Shown here: one piece after another, positions 46,329 through 54,098 of the stretch
Layout: each line of letters starts with the position of its first letter
How positions within the stretch are numbered: position 1 is the first letter of the stretch
Origin: Pseudoruegeria aquimaris
GTDB lineage: Bacteria > Pseudomonadota > Alphaproteobacteria > Rhodobacterales > Rhodobacteraceae
Length of the DNA: 64,000 bases
Assembly (NCBI RefSeq): GCF_900172235.1
Contig: NZ_FWFQ01000006.1
Coordinates: forward strand, 87,581-151,580
Reading direction: 5' to 3'
Program-made: the position numbers and the translations under genes
Notes under the pieces: generated by a model
Told to the model about the DNA's origin: nothing
The model's database searches: none
What the model saw: the letters and a program-made list of their open reading frames with translations, nothing else

Positions 46329-47900
46329 TTAGGATTTCTGGAACATGGCGAGCATGCGCCGGGTGACGAGGAAGCCGCCGAAGATGTTGATCCCGGCCAT
46401 GAAGACCGAAAGCGCGGCCAGCAGGATCACGAGGAAACTGCCCGAGCCGATCTGCATCAGCGCCCCGAGGATGATGATCGAGGAGATCGCGTTGGTCACC
46501 GCCATCAGCGGCGTGTGCAGGGCGTGGCTCACGTTCCAGATCACCTGGAAGCCCACGAAGACCGCCAGCACGAAGACGATGAAATGCTGCATGAAGCTCG
46601 CGGGGGCCACGAGCCCCACGCCGAGGATCAGCGCCGCGCCCACGCCCAGCAGGGTCACCTGCTGCTTCGTCTGCGCCTTGAAGGCGGCGATTTCCTGCGC
46701 CTTCTTCTCCTCCGGCGTCAGTTCCTTGGGCTTCTCCTTGCTCTTGGCCGCGATGGCCTGGACCTTCGGCGGCGGCGGCGGGAAGGTGATCTCGCCCTCG
46801 TAGGTCACGGTGGCGCCGCGGATGACGTCATCTTCCATGTTGTGGACGATCTTGCCGTCCTTCCCGGGCGTCAGATCCGTCAGCATGTGGCGGATGTTCG
46901 TGGCGTAGAGCGTGGAGGCCTGTGCGCCCATGCGGGCGGGGAAATCGGTGTAGCCGATGATGGTGACGCCGTTGTCGGTCACCACTTTTTCGTCCTTAAC
47001 CGTGCCTTCCACGTTGCCGCCGCGCTCCGCGGCCAGATCGACGATCACCGAGCCCGGCTTCATGGCCTTCACCATGTCTTCCAGCCACAGCTTGGGCGCC
47101 TCGCGGTTGGGGATCAGCGCGGTGGTGATCACGATGTCCATCTCCGGCGCCAGCTCGCGGAACTTCGCCAGCTGGGCCTCGCGGAACTCGGGCGAGGAGA
47201 CGGAGGCATAGCCGCCGGTGGCGGCGCCGTCCTGCTGCTCTTCCTCGAAATCGAGATAGACGAACTCCGCGCCCATGGATTCGACCTGCTCGGCCACTTC
47301 GGGCCGCACGTCGAAGGCGTAGGTGATCGCGCCCAGCGAGGTGGAGGTGCCGATGGCGGCGAGGCCGGCCACGCCCGCGCCCACCACGAGCACTTTGGCC
47401 GGGGGCACCTTGCCCGCGGCGGTGATCTGGCCGGTGAAGAAGCGGCCGAAGTTGTTGCCCGCCTCGATCACGGCGCGGTAGCCCGCGATGTTGGCCATGG
47501 AGGAGAGCGCGTCCATCTTCTGGGCGCGGCTGATGCGCGGCACCATCTCCATGGCGATGACGTTGGCCCCCGAAGCCTTCGCCTTCTCCATGCCCTCTTC
47601 GTTTCCGGCCGGGTTGAAGAAGCTGATCAGCGTCTTGCCCTTGGCCAGGTAGCCCAGCTCCGTGGCGTCGGGCTGACGCACCTTGGCGATGATGTCGGCC
47701 TCTTTCCAGAGCGTGGCCGCATCGGGCACGACCTTCACGTCCGCGGCCTCGTAGGCGTCATCGGAGAATCCCGACGCCTGCCCGGCCCCCGACTCGATCA
47801 GGCATTCATAGCCCAGTTTCTGCAGCTGCCTGGCACTCTCCGGCGTCAACGCGACCCGCGTTTCGCCGGGAAAGACCTCTCTCGGAACACCGATTTTCAC
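46329..47900 (-). CDS. pntA: NAD(P) transhydrogenase subunit alpha (fused form)
   Basis: A 523-residue protein that joins the soluble NAD(H)-binding domain I (residues 1-380; [18 protein letters not shown] near residue 172, [16 protein letters not shown]) to the short transmembrane part (three or four helices, 410-523). Many alphaproteobacteria split this gene into pntAA and pntAB; here it is one chain, as in E. coli. The start [20 protein letters not shown] is the family N-terminus. First gene of pntA-pntB. Confidence 0.96.
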   Translation of the reverse strand: MKIGVPREVFPGETRVALTPESARQLQKLGYECLIESGAGQASGFSDDAYEAADVKVVPDAATLWKEADIIAKVRQPDATELGYLAKGKTLISFFNPAGNEEGMEKAKASGANVIAMEMVPRISRAQKMDALSSMANIAGYRAVIEAGNNFGRFFTGQITAAGKVPPAKVLVVGAGVAGLAAIGTSTSLGAITYAFDVRPEVAEQVESMGAEFVYLDFEEEQQDGAATGGYASVSSPEFREAQLAKFRELAPEMDIVITTALIPNREAPKLWLEDMVKAMKPGSVIVDLAAERGGNVEGTVKDEKVVTDNGVTIIGYTDFPARMGAQASTLYATNIRHMLTDLTPGKDGKIVHNMEDDVIRGATVTYEGEITFPPPPPKVQAIAAKSKEKPKELTPEEKKAQEIAAFKAQTKQQVTLLGVGAALILGVGLVAPASFMQHFIVFVLAVFVGFQVIWNVSHALHTPLMAVTNAISSIIILGALMQIGSGSFLVILLAALSVFMAGINIFGGFLVTRRMLAMFQKS

Positions 47901-48027
47901 TGTTTTCTTCCCTCTCTCCCGAACTGCCCAACACTAGCAGGACACAATCAGACGCAGGCTTGTTAACCCGCGCAATAAAATTTCTCAACGACTGTCGAGC
48001 GTGAATTTTCTGCGACGCAGCGACATT

Positions 48028-48483
48028 TCAGATCCATCTGCGCACCTTGTTGCAATAAGCGGCGTATTGCTTGCGGAATTTGCGGCGCAGGCGATCTTCC
48101 TCCGGCAGCACGAAGCGGCGCTCGATGACCCAGAGGAAAAGCGGCACCAGCGGCAGCGCCAGAACGGCGTCCCACCACAGGATGAGGCCGGCCAGCAGCA
48201 GCATGTCGCCCAGGTAGATCGGATTGCGGCTGCGCTTGAACACGCCCGACTGCACCAGCGCCGCGCTTTCGCCATGGGGGTGCACGGTCGTCTTGTGGCG
48301 GCGCATCTGCTGCACGGCCAGCACCATCAGCAGCAGCCCTCCGCCCACGAGGAAGCCGGCCAGCAAATCCGGGATCGGGCCGGGAAACCCCAGCCCCGGC
48401 GCGAGAAAGGAGAGCCGCCACGCCAGAAACAGGAACACGGCCAGCCAGAACGGCGGCACATCCAGCGATTTCAGAAGGGGCAT
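48028..48483 (-). CDS. isoprenylcysteine carboxyl methyltransferase-like membrane protein
   Basis: A 151-residue membrane protein with three to four helices. The C-terminal region has the ICMT/PEMT-type signature SRNPIYLGDMLLLAGL (the HPxY/RNPxY element), followed by EERRFVLPEEDRLRRKFRKQY-like acidic-basic residues. Enzymes of this kind methylate lipids or small molecules at the membrane; the substrate is unknown. The ATG at 48483 has no strong ribosome binding site, but the next Met is too far inside. Confidence 0.8.
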   Translation of the reverse strand: MPLLKSLDVPPFWLAVFLFLAWRLSFLAPGLGFPGPIPDLLAGFLVGGGLLLMVLAVQQMRRHKTTVHPHGESAALVQSGVFKRSRNPIYLGDMLLLAGLILWWDAVLALPLVPLFLWVIERRFVLPEEDRLRRKFRKQYAAYCNKVRRWI

Positions 48484-48565
48484 TTCCCGTTTCCTCTTCG
48501 CGCGCACGCAAACAGCCCCGAGACGGGGCATTCCGAAACTAACATATCAGATTTGGAAAGGGAAA

Positions 48566-48597
48566 GGTGAATAATGCTGACCTAGCGTCAATTCACC
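48566..48597. promoter_or_regulatory. dyad upstream of the methyltransferase gene
   Basis: GGTGAAT (48566-48572) and ATTCACC (48591-48597) form perfect arms, with TGAC/GTCA as inner arms. The site lies 83 bp before the methyltransferase start and 29 bp after the stop of the PuuD-like gene upstream. Regulator unknown. Confidence 0.35.
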
Positions 48598-48625
48598 ACA
48601 GCCCGCGCGAAAAAATCCAATGCCC

Positions 48626-49402
48626 TCAAGCGCTTTTCAGCGCCTTCGGACGCAGCCCCGCGGCCCAGTCCTTCACTGCGGCGCCGAAGGCGGTGAACAG
48701 CGGGCGGGAGACGGGATCCATCGCCGCGTTCCATTCCGGATGCCATTGCACGCTCATGGTGAAGCCCGGCGCATCCTTGATGTAGATCGCTTCTGGCGTG
48801 CCGTCGGGCGCATGGCCGTCGATCACCACCCGCGCGCCGGGGCGCGCGATGCCCTGCCCGTGCAGCGTGTTCGTCATCACTTCGGTGGCCCCGAAAAGCC
48901 GGGCGAAGGGGCCGTCGGGGGTGAGGCTGACGATGTGGCGCAGCTCGAACTTCTCTTCCAGCGTGCCGTCGGGCGGCATCCGGTGGTTCATCCGCCCGGG
49001 CAGATCGCGGATCTCGGGATGCAGCGTGCCGCCCATCGCCACGTTGACCTCCTGGAAGCCCCGGCAGATCCCGAGGAAGGGCTGGCCGCGTTCCACGCAG
49101 GCGCGCACCAAAGGCAGGGTGATCGCATCACGCGCGCGGTCGAACTCTCCGTGGGCCTCGGTCACCGCCTCGCCGTATTCGTCGGGGTGGACATTGGGCC
49201 GGCCGCCCGTCAGCAGAAAGCCGTCGCACAGCTCCAGAAGCTCGGGAACGGAGACGAAACGGGGGTCGGCCGGGATCAGCATCGGCATGCAGCCGGCGAC
49301 ATCGGCCACCGCTTCCGAGTTCATCGTGCCGCCGGCGTGGGCGGGATACTGATCGTTGATGAGATAACTGTTGCCGATGATACCGACGATTGGCCGTGCC
49401 AT
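48626..49402 (-). CDS. class I glutamine amidotransferase-like hydrolase (PuuD family)
   Basis: A 258-residue hydrolase. The nucleophile Cys is in FLGICRGFQEVNVAMGG, and the His/Glu pair in SVQWHPEW. This is the gamma-glutamyl-GABA hydrolase pattern of putrescine breakdown. No puuABC genes are adjacent, so the exact glutamyl substrate is unproven. The ATG at 49402 gives the expected N-terminus (MARPIVGIIGNSY). Confidence 0.86.
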   Translation of the reverse strand: MARPIVGIIGNSYLINDQYPAHAGGTMNSEAVADVAGCMPMLIPADPRFVSVPELLELCDGFLLTGGRPNVHPDEYGEAVTEAHGEFDRARDAITLPLVRACVERGQPFLGICRGFQEVNVAMGGTLHPEIRDLPGRMNHRMPPDGTLEEKFELRHIVSLTPDGPFARLFGATEVMTNTLHGQGIARPGARVVIDGHAPDGTPEAIYIKDAPGFTMSVQWHPEWNAAMDPVSRPLFTAFGAAVKDWAAGLRPKALKSA

Positions 49403-49498
49403 TTGTGCCCCTGCGCGTTTTCCACGGCAGACTATAAGCCGATGGCCTGGCCGCGAAAAGCACACAAAACCGTGCAGCTTCTGCAAAAATCTGCAACA

Positions 49499-49524
49499 GG
49501 CGCGGGCCGTTTGCCGCCCGCGCC
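49499..49524 (-). terminator. terminator after glcG
   Basis: On the minus strand the stem GGCGCGGGC / GCCCGCGCC is followed within ten bases by ATTTTTGC. It stands 30 bp after the glcG stop. Confidence 0.6.
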
Positions 49525-49553
49525 CGATCAGATGATCGCTTTTGGCCCCGCGT

Positions 49554-49982
49554 TCAGGCCTCGGCCTCAAGCCCGGCCGCGGTGATTCCGGCCACGGCGG
49601 CCTCGGCATCGTTGTCGGAGGTATCCCCGGTGACGCCCACCGCGCCGACGATGTTGCCGCGCTTGTCCTTCACGAGGACGCCACCGGGCACCGGGATCAC
49701 CTGCCCGCCGTAGGCGCCGTTCACCGCGGCCATGAAATAGGCCTGCTGCTCCGCGCGCGCCATCTGCGCCTTGCCGGCCATGCCCAGCATCACCGAGCCG
49801 TAGGCCTTTCCCTGCGCGATGGCGAACCGGCCCGGCGCGGCGCCGTCCTCGCGCTCGAAGGCTTTCACGTGGCCGCCGGTGTCGAGCACCACCACCGAGA
49901 GCGGTTTGAGCTCCATTTCCCGGCCCTTGGCCAGAATGCCGCGAATGATCATCCGGGCCTTGCGAAGGCTGATTTCCGCCAT
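49554..49982 (-). CDS. glcG: GlcG/HbpS family heme-binding-like protein
   Basis: A 142-residue protein. The conserved GlcG/DUF336 pieces are VVVLDTGGHVKAFEREDGA, ARAEQQAYF and GAVGVTGDTSDNDAEAAVAG. The family lies in glycolate-utilisation operons and includes the extracellular heme sensor HbpS; here it has no signal peptide. It sits 65 bp downstream of glcB, with a terminator between them, so it may have its own message. The ATG has AAGGAGAGG upstream. Confidence 0.87.
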   Translation of the reverse strand: MAEISLRKARMIIRGILAKGREMELKPLSVVVLDTGGHVKAFEREDGAAPGRFAIAQGKAYGSVMLGMAGKAQMARAEQQAYFMAAVNGAYGGQVIPVPGGVLVKDKRGNIVGAVGVTGDTSDNDAEAAVAGITAAGLEAEA

Positions 49983-50013
49983 TGTCCTCTCCTTGCAACG
50001 GTCTTTGAACGTG

Positions 50014-50038
50014 AAAACGCCCGGCACGGGGCCGGGCG
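50014..50038 (-). terminator. terminator after glcB
   Basis: The stem CGCCCGGC / GCCGGGCG with an ACGGG loop (plus-strand wording) is followed on the minus strand by TTTTC. It separates glcB from glcG. Confidence 0.72.
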
Positions 50039-50046
50039 CGTGAATG

Positions 50047-52173
50047 TCAGGAGGCCTTGAGTTCCAGCCTGCGGGCGTGCAGCACCGGCTCGGTGTAGCC
50101 GGAGGGCTGTTCGCGCCCCTTGAACACCAGGTCGCAGGCGGCCTTGAAGGCGATGCCGTCGAAACCGGGCGCCATCGGGCGGTAGGCCGGATCGCCGGCG
50201 TTCTGGCCGTCCACCACGGCGGCCATCTTCTTCATCGCCGACATCACCTGCGCCTCGCTCACCACCCCGTGATGCAGCCAGTTCGCCAGCGCCTGCGAGG
50301 AGATCCGGCAGGTGGCGCGATCCTCCATCAGGCCGACGTTGTTGATGTCGGGCACCTTGGAACAGCCCACGCCCTGATCGACCCAGCGCACGACGTAGCC
50401 GAGGATGCCTTGCGCGTTGTTCTCCACTTCCGCGGTGATTTCTTCGTCCGACCAGTTCTGCCCCGTGGCCACCGGGATCGTCAGCAGATCGGCCAGCGTG
50501 CCCCGGCGGCCCTGCGCCTTGATCTCGTTCTGGCGGGCGAAGACGTCCACCTCGTGGTAGTGCGTGGCGTGCAGCGTGGCGGCGGTGGGCGACGGCACCC
50601 AGGCGCAGTTTGCCCCGGCCATCGGGTGGCCGATCTTCGCGGCGAGCATGTCGGCCATCAGGTCCGGCATGGCCCACATCCCCTTGCCGATCTGCGCCTT
50701 GCCCTGAAGCCCGCATTGCAGCCCGATATCGACGTTGCGATCCTCGTAGGAGGCGATCCAGGGCGTGGATTTCATGTCGCCCTTCTTCAGGAAGGGGCCG
50801 GCCTCCATGCTGGTGTGGATCTCGTCGCCGGTGCGGTCGAGGAAGCCCGTGTTGATGAAGGCGACGCGGTGCTTCGCGGCGCGGATGCATTCCTTGAGGT
50901 TCACCGAGGTGCGGCGCTCCTCGTCCATGATGCCGAGCTTCACTGTATGGCGCGGCAGGCCGAGGATCTCTTCCACGCGGGTGAAGATCTCGTCGGCGAA
51001 GGCGACCTCCTCCGGCCCGTGCATCTTCGGTTTCACCACGTAGACGGAGCCCTTCAGCGAGTTGCCGCCGTCCCGCTTCAGATCGTGCATGGCGATCAGC
51101 GTGGTGAAGAGCGCATCCATCAGCCCCTCGCCCGCTTCCCGCCCCTCACGGTCCAGCACCGCCGGGTTCGTCATCAGGTGGCCCACGTTGCGCACCAGCA
51201 TCAGCGAGCGGCCTTTGAGCGTGGCCGCCGCGCCGCCGGCGGTGGTGTAGGCGATGTCGGGGTTCATCGACCGGGTGACGGTTTTGCCGCCCTTCTCGAA
51301 GCTCTCTTCCAGATCGCCCTTCATCAGGCCCAGCCAGTTGCGGTAGGCCAGCGCCTTGTCCTCGGCATCCACGGCGGCGACGGAATCCTCGCAGTCCATG
51401 ATGGTGGAGATCGCGGCCTCCAGCGTCACGTCGGAGACGCCGGCCGGATCGTCCTTGCCGATCGGGTGGCCGCGGTCGATGCGGATGATGATGTGCAGAT
51501 GGTTGTGCCTGAGCACGATTCCTTCCGGAGCCTCGGCCTTGCCGATGTAGCCTACGAATGCCGCCGGATCGGCCAGCGCCGGCACCAGCGCGCCGTTCTC
51601 GACGGCATAGCCGGTGCAGGCGGCATGGCTGCCCTCGGCCAGCGGCACGGCCTTGTCGAGGAAGGCCTTCGCCCAGGCCACCACGCGCGCGCCGCGCGCC
51701 GCGTCATAGCCCTTGCCCGCGGGCAGATCGCCCAGCGCATCGGTGCCGTAGAGCGCATCGTAAAGGCTGCCCCAGCGGGCGTTGGCCGCGTTCAGCGCGA
51801 ACCGGGCGTTCATGATCGGCACCACCAGCTGCGGACCGGGAATCGCGGCGATCTCGTCGTCCACGTTGGCGGTCTCGATCTCGAAATCCTCGCCCTCCTC
51901 CAGCAGGTAGCCGATATCCTTCAGGAAGGCCTCGTAGGCGGCGGCGTCATGGGGCTGCCCCCGGCGCGCCACGTGCCAGGCATCGATCTGCGCCTGGATC
52001 GCCTCGCGCTTCTCCAGCAGGGCGCGGTTCTTCGGGCCGAGCTCGTGCACGAGGGCGGAGAGCCCCGCCCAGAAGGCATCGGCGCTGACGCCCGTGCCCG
52101 GGAGCGCCTCACCTTCGAGAAAATCCACGAGGCGGCTGTCCACCTGCAAACCGTGCTTTTCCTGACGTTCCAT
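50047..52173 (-). CDS. glcB: malate synthase G
   Basis: A 708-residue TIM-barrel enzyme that condenses glyoxylate with acetyl-CoA to malate. Residue length and the G-isoform regions fit ([57 protein letters not shown]). It serves glyoxylate from glycolate and purine or other degradation. It lies next to glcG, the other glc gene found, without glcDEF. The upstream region has a strong dyad, likely the operator of a GntR- or similar-type regulator. Confidence 0.96.
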   Translation of the reverse strand: MERQEKHGLQVDSRLVDFLEGEALPGTGVSADAFWAGLSALVHELGPKNRALLEKREAIQAQIDAWHVARRGQPHDAAAYEAFLKDIGYLLEEGEDFEIETANVDDEIAAIPGPQLVVPIMNARFALNAANARWGSLYDALYGTDALGDLPAGKGYDAARGARVVAWAKAFLDKAVPLAEGSHAACTGYAVENGALVPALADPAAFVGYIGKAEAPEGIVLRHNHLHIIIRIDRGHPIGKDDPAGVSDVTLEAAISTIMDCEDSVAAVDAEDKALAYRNWLGLMKGDLEESFEKGGKTVTRSMNPDIAYTTAGGAAATLKGRSLMLVRNVGHLMTNPAVLDREGREAGEGLMDALFTTLIAMHDLKRDGGNSLKGSVYVVKPKMHGPEEVAFADEIFTRVEEILGLPRHTVKLGIMDEERRTSVNLKECIRAAKHRVAFINTGFLDRTGDEIHTSMEAGPFLKKGDMKSTPWIASYEDRNVDIGLQCGLQGKAQIGKGMWAMPDLMADMLAAKIGHPMAGANCAWVPSPTAATLHATHYHEVDVFARQNEIKAQGRRGTLADLLTIPVATGQNWSDEEITAEVENNAQGILGYVVRWVDQGVGCSKVPDINNVGLMEDRATCRISSQALANWLHHGVVSEAQVMSAMKKMAAVVDGQNAGDPAYRPMAPGFDGIAFKAACDLVFKGREQPSGYTEPVLHARRLELKAS

Positions 52174-52257
52174 CCCCGAGATCCTCCTGTGAACGTTTTG
52201 CCGGCGCGCGGGGCGCCGGTTTCCTGTTACGCAAAAAGTTTCCGATAGTAAACAGCT

Positions 52258-52278
52258 TTGGTAAATTTACTTTACCAA
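52258..52278. promoter_or_regulatory. operator-like dyad upstream of glcB
   Basis: TTGGTAAA-TTTAC-TTTACCAA is a perfect 8-bp inverted repeat in AT-rich DNA, 85 bp upstream of the glcB start and before the DUF2256 stop. The TGGT...ACCA shape is common for FadR/GlcC-type GntR regulators. Confidence 0.6.
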
Positions 52279-52303
52279 TTTGCAAGACGGAGGCGAAACA
52301 CCT

Positions 52304-52471
52304 TCAATCCGAATTTGAAATCCGCCGCGCCCTGCGGCAGCGCTCGGAGCAATGGCGCACGTGCTCCCAATCCTTCGCCCACTTGCGCCGCCAGGTGAAG
52401 GGGCGACCGCAGGTGGCACATGTTTTGCTGGGCAGATCGCGCTTTTCCACCCGCTTGCCGCCGCGCCGCAT
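52304..52471 (-). CDS. DUF2256 zinc-knuckle protein
   Basis: A 55-residue protein. It starts MRRGGKRVEKRDLPSKTCAT and has four cysteines at 18, 21, 41 and 45 (C-x2-C ... C-x3-C), typical of DUF2256 and probably zinc-binding. The middle FTWRRKWAKDWE is the family signature. Its ATG overlaps the phrB stop as TGATG, so it is translated with the photolyase. DUF2256 genes recur beside photolyase/cryptochrome genes; the function is unknown. Confidence 0.88.
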   Translation of the reverse strand: MRRGGKRVEKRDLPSKTCATCGRPFTWRRKWAKDWEHVRHCSERCRRARRISNSD

Positions 52472-53979
52472 CAGAGCCCCAGATCCAGCTGCCGGGCATC
52501 AAAGCGCGCCGGTTTGCGGCGGCGGCTGCGGGGCGGTTTGCGGCTGGCGTGCGCCCTGACCACCTGCACCGCCTCCTGCCTGAAGCCGGCGCTCTTGCGC
52601 ACCGCGTGGACGGCTTCCCGCGCCGCGCGGGCGCTTTCGGCCGGGTCCACCAGGGGATGCGGGTAGCGGCGGCCCAGAAGCGTGCCCGCCCTTTCCCAGG
52701 CCCAGGGCGTCTGCAGGAAAACGTCGGGCACCTCGGCCAGCTCGGGCAGCCAGCGGCGGGTGAAGATGCCGTCCGGATCCTGCTCGTGCCCCTGTTTCAC
52801 CGGGTTGTAGATGCGTACCGTGTTCATCCCTGTCACCCCGCTCTGCATCTGGCACTGGCTCAGGTGGATGCCCGGCTCGTAATCGGTGAAGCGCTGCGCC
52901 AGCAGCGGCGCGGTGGCGCGCCAGTCGAGCCACAGGTTGTAGCTTGCGAAGGACATCACCATCGCCCGCATCCGGAAGTTCAGCCATCCGGTGTGCGCCA
53001 GCATCCGCATGCAGGCATCCACGAAGGGCACCCCGGTTTCACCGGCGAAGAAGGCCTCCAGCCGCGCGGCGTCGGGCGTGGCGGGGCGCAGGGTCTCGTA
53101 GGCCGAATGCAGGCAGCGCCGCTCGAGGTCCGGGGCGTCTTCGAGCTTCTGCATGAAGTGGTCGCGCCAGGCGAGCCGGGCCTGGAAACTGGCGAGGCTG
53201 CCGCGCCAGCCATCCCGCGCGCCCTTCACCTCGGCCTGCCGCGCGGCACCGGCATGGGCCGCCTCGCGCGGGGAGAGCGTGCCGAAGGCCAGGTGCGGCG
53301 ACAGCCGGGAACAGGCCGCCTCCCCCGCCAGCGGCGATGACATCGCCTTGCGGTAATGCCGGCCCCGCTCGGTGAGGAAGCCGCCGAGGCAGGCAAGCCC
53401 CTGCGTGCGCCCCCCTATCTGCCGCGCCGGACAGGTATCCGGCGGCGCGAGATCGGCCGGGATGGCGCCACCGCCCAGCGGGTCCGACAAGGCGGCCACA
53501 GAGATCAACGCCACGGGCTCCAGCAGCGGCCCACGGAAGCGGGCGGTGCGGCGCGCAGCCCAGCCGTCGCGCCCCGGCGAACGCCGTTCCACCCCGGGCT
53601 GGGGCACCTCCTGCCACGCCACGCCCGCCCGGCGCGCCCAGTCGGCCACGCGCCTGTCGCGCCGGAAGGTCCAGAGGTTGCCGGTCTCCTCGTGGCTCAC
53701 CAGCCGACGCACCCCATGCGCCGCGCGCAGCGCGTCGAGCACCTCCACCGCCTCGCCGGTGCGGATCTGCAGCGGCGCGCCCAGCGCCGCGAGATCGCGC
53801 GCCAGTTCCGCGAGGCACTCGGCCAGGAAGGCCCACTGGCGGCCGGAGCTGTCGGGCAGCGCCCAGAGCGCCGGCTCGCAGATGTAGAGCGGGATCACGG
53901 GCCCCTGCCCGGCCGCCAGCCGGAGGGCGGCGTTGTCCTGCACCCGCAGATCGCGCTTGAACCAGAGAATCGTCACCAT
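52471..53979 (-). CDS. phrB: cryptochrome/DNA photolyase family protein
   Basis: A 502-residue flavoprotein. Residues 1-130 are the photolyase alpha/beta domain (WFKRDLRVQDNAAL at the start). Residues ~200-480 are the FAD-binding helical domain (RLSPHLAFGTLSPREA, WRDHFMQKLEDAP, TGVPFVDACMRMLAHTGWLNFRMRAM). It should repair cyclobutane pyrimidine dimers or sense blue light; the DUF2256 partner is typical of a distinct photolyase/cryptochrome subgroup. The C-terminal tail is Arg/Lys-rich (SRKPPRSRRRKPARF). It diverges from pepN. Confidence 0.88.
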   Translation of the reverse strand: MVTILWFKRDLRVQDNAALRLAAGQGPVIPLYICEPALWALPDSSGRQWAFLAECLAELARDLAALGAPLQIRTGEAVEVLDALRAAHGVRRLVSHEETGNLWTFRRDRRVADWARRAGVAWQEVPQPGVERRSPGRDGWAARRTARFRGPLLEPVALISVAALSDPLGGGAIPADLAPPDTCPARQIGGRTQGLACLGGFLTERGRHYRKAMSSPLAGEAACSRLSPHLAFGTLSPREAAHAGAARQAEVKGARDGWRGSLASFQARLAWRDHFMQKLEDAPDLERRCLHSAYETLRPATPDAARLEAFFAGETGVPFVDACMRMLAHTGWLNFRMRAMVMSFASYNLWLDWRATAPLLAQRFTDYEPGIHLSQCQMQSGVTGMNTVRIYNPVKQGHEQDPDGIFTRRWLPELAEVPDVFLQTPWAWERAGTLLGRRYPHPLVDPAESARAAREAVHAVRKSAGFRQEAVQVVRAHASRKPPRSRRRKPARFDARQLDLGL

Positions 53980-54098
53980 GGCGGGGCAGATAGAACGCCG
54001 CGCGCGGCCGGAAAGCCCATCGCACGCCCCCTGCCACCGCCTTGCACCCGCCCGCCAAACCGCTACACCTTACCGCCAACAGCATATGGAGAGCCGCG

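Noticed and set aside
52272..52502. 76-codon minus-strand ORF upstream of glcB
   Set aside because: It is another reading frame over the DUF2256 gene, which has cysteine motifs and overlaps the phrB stop correctly.
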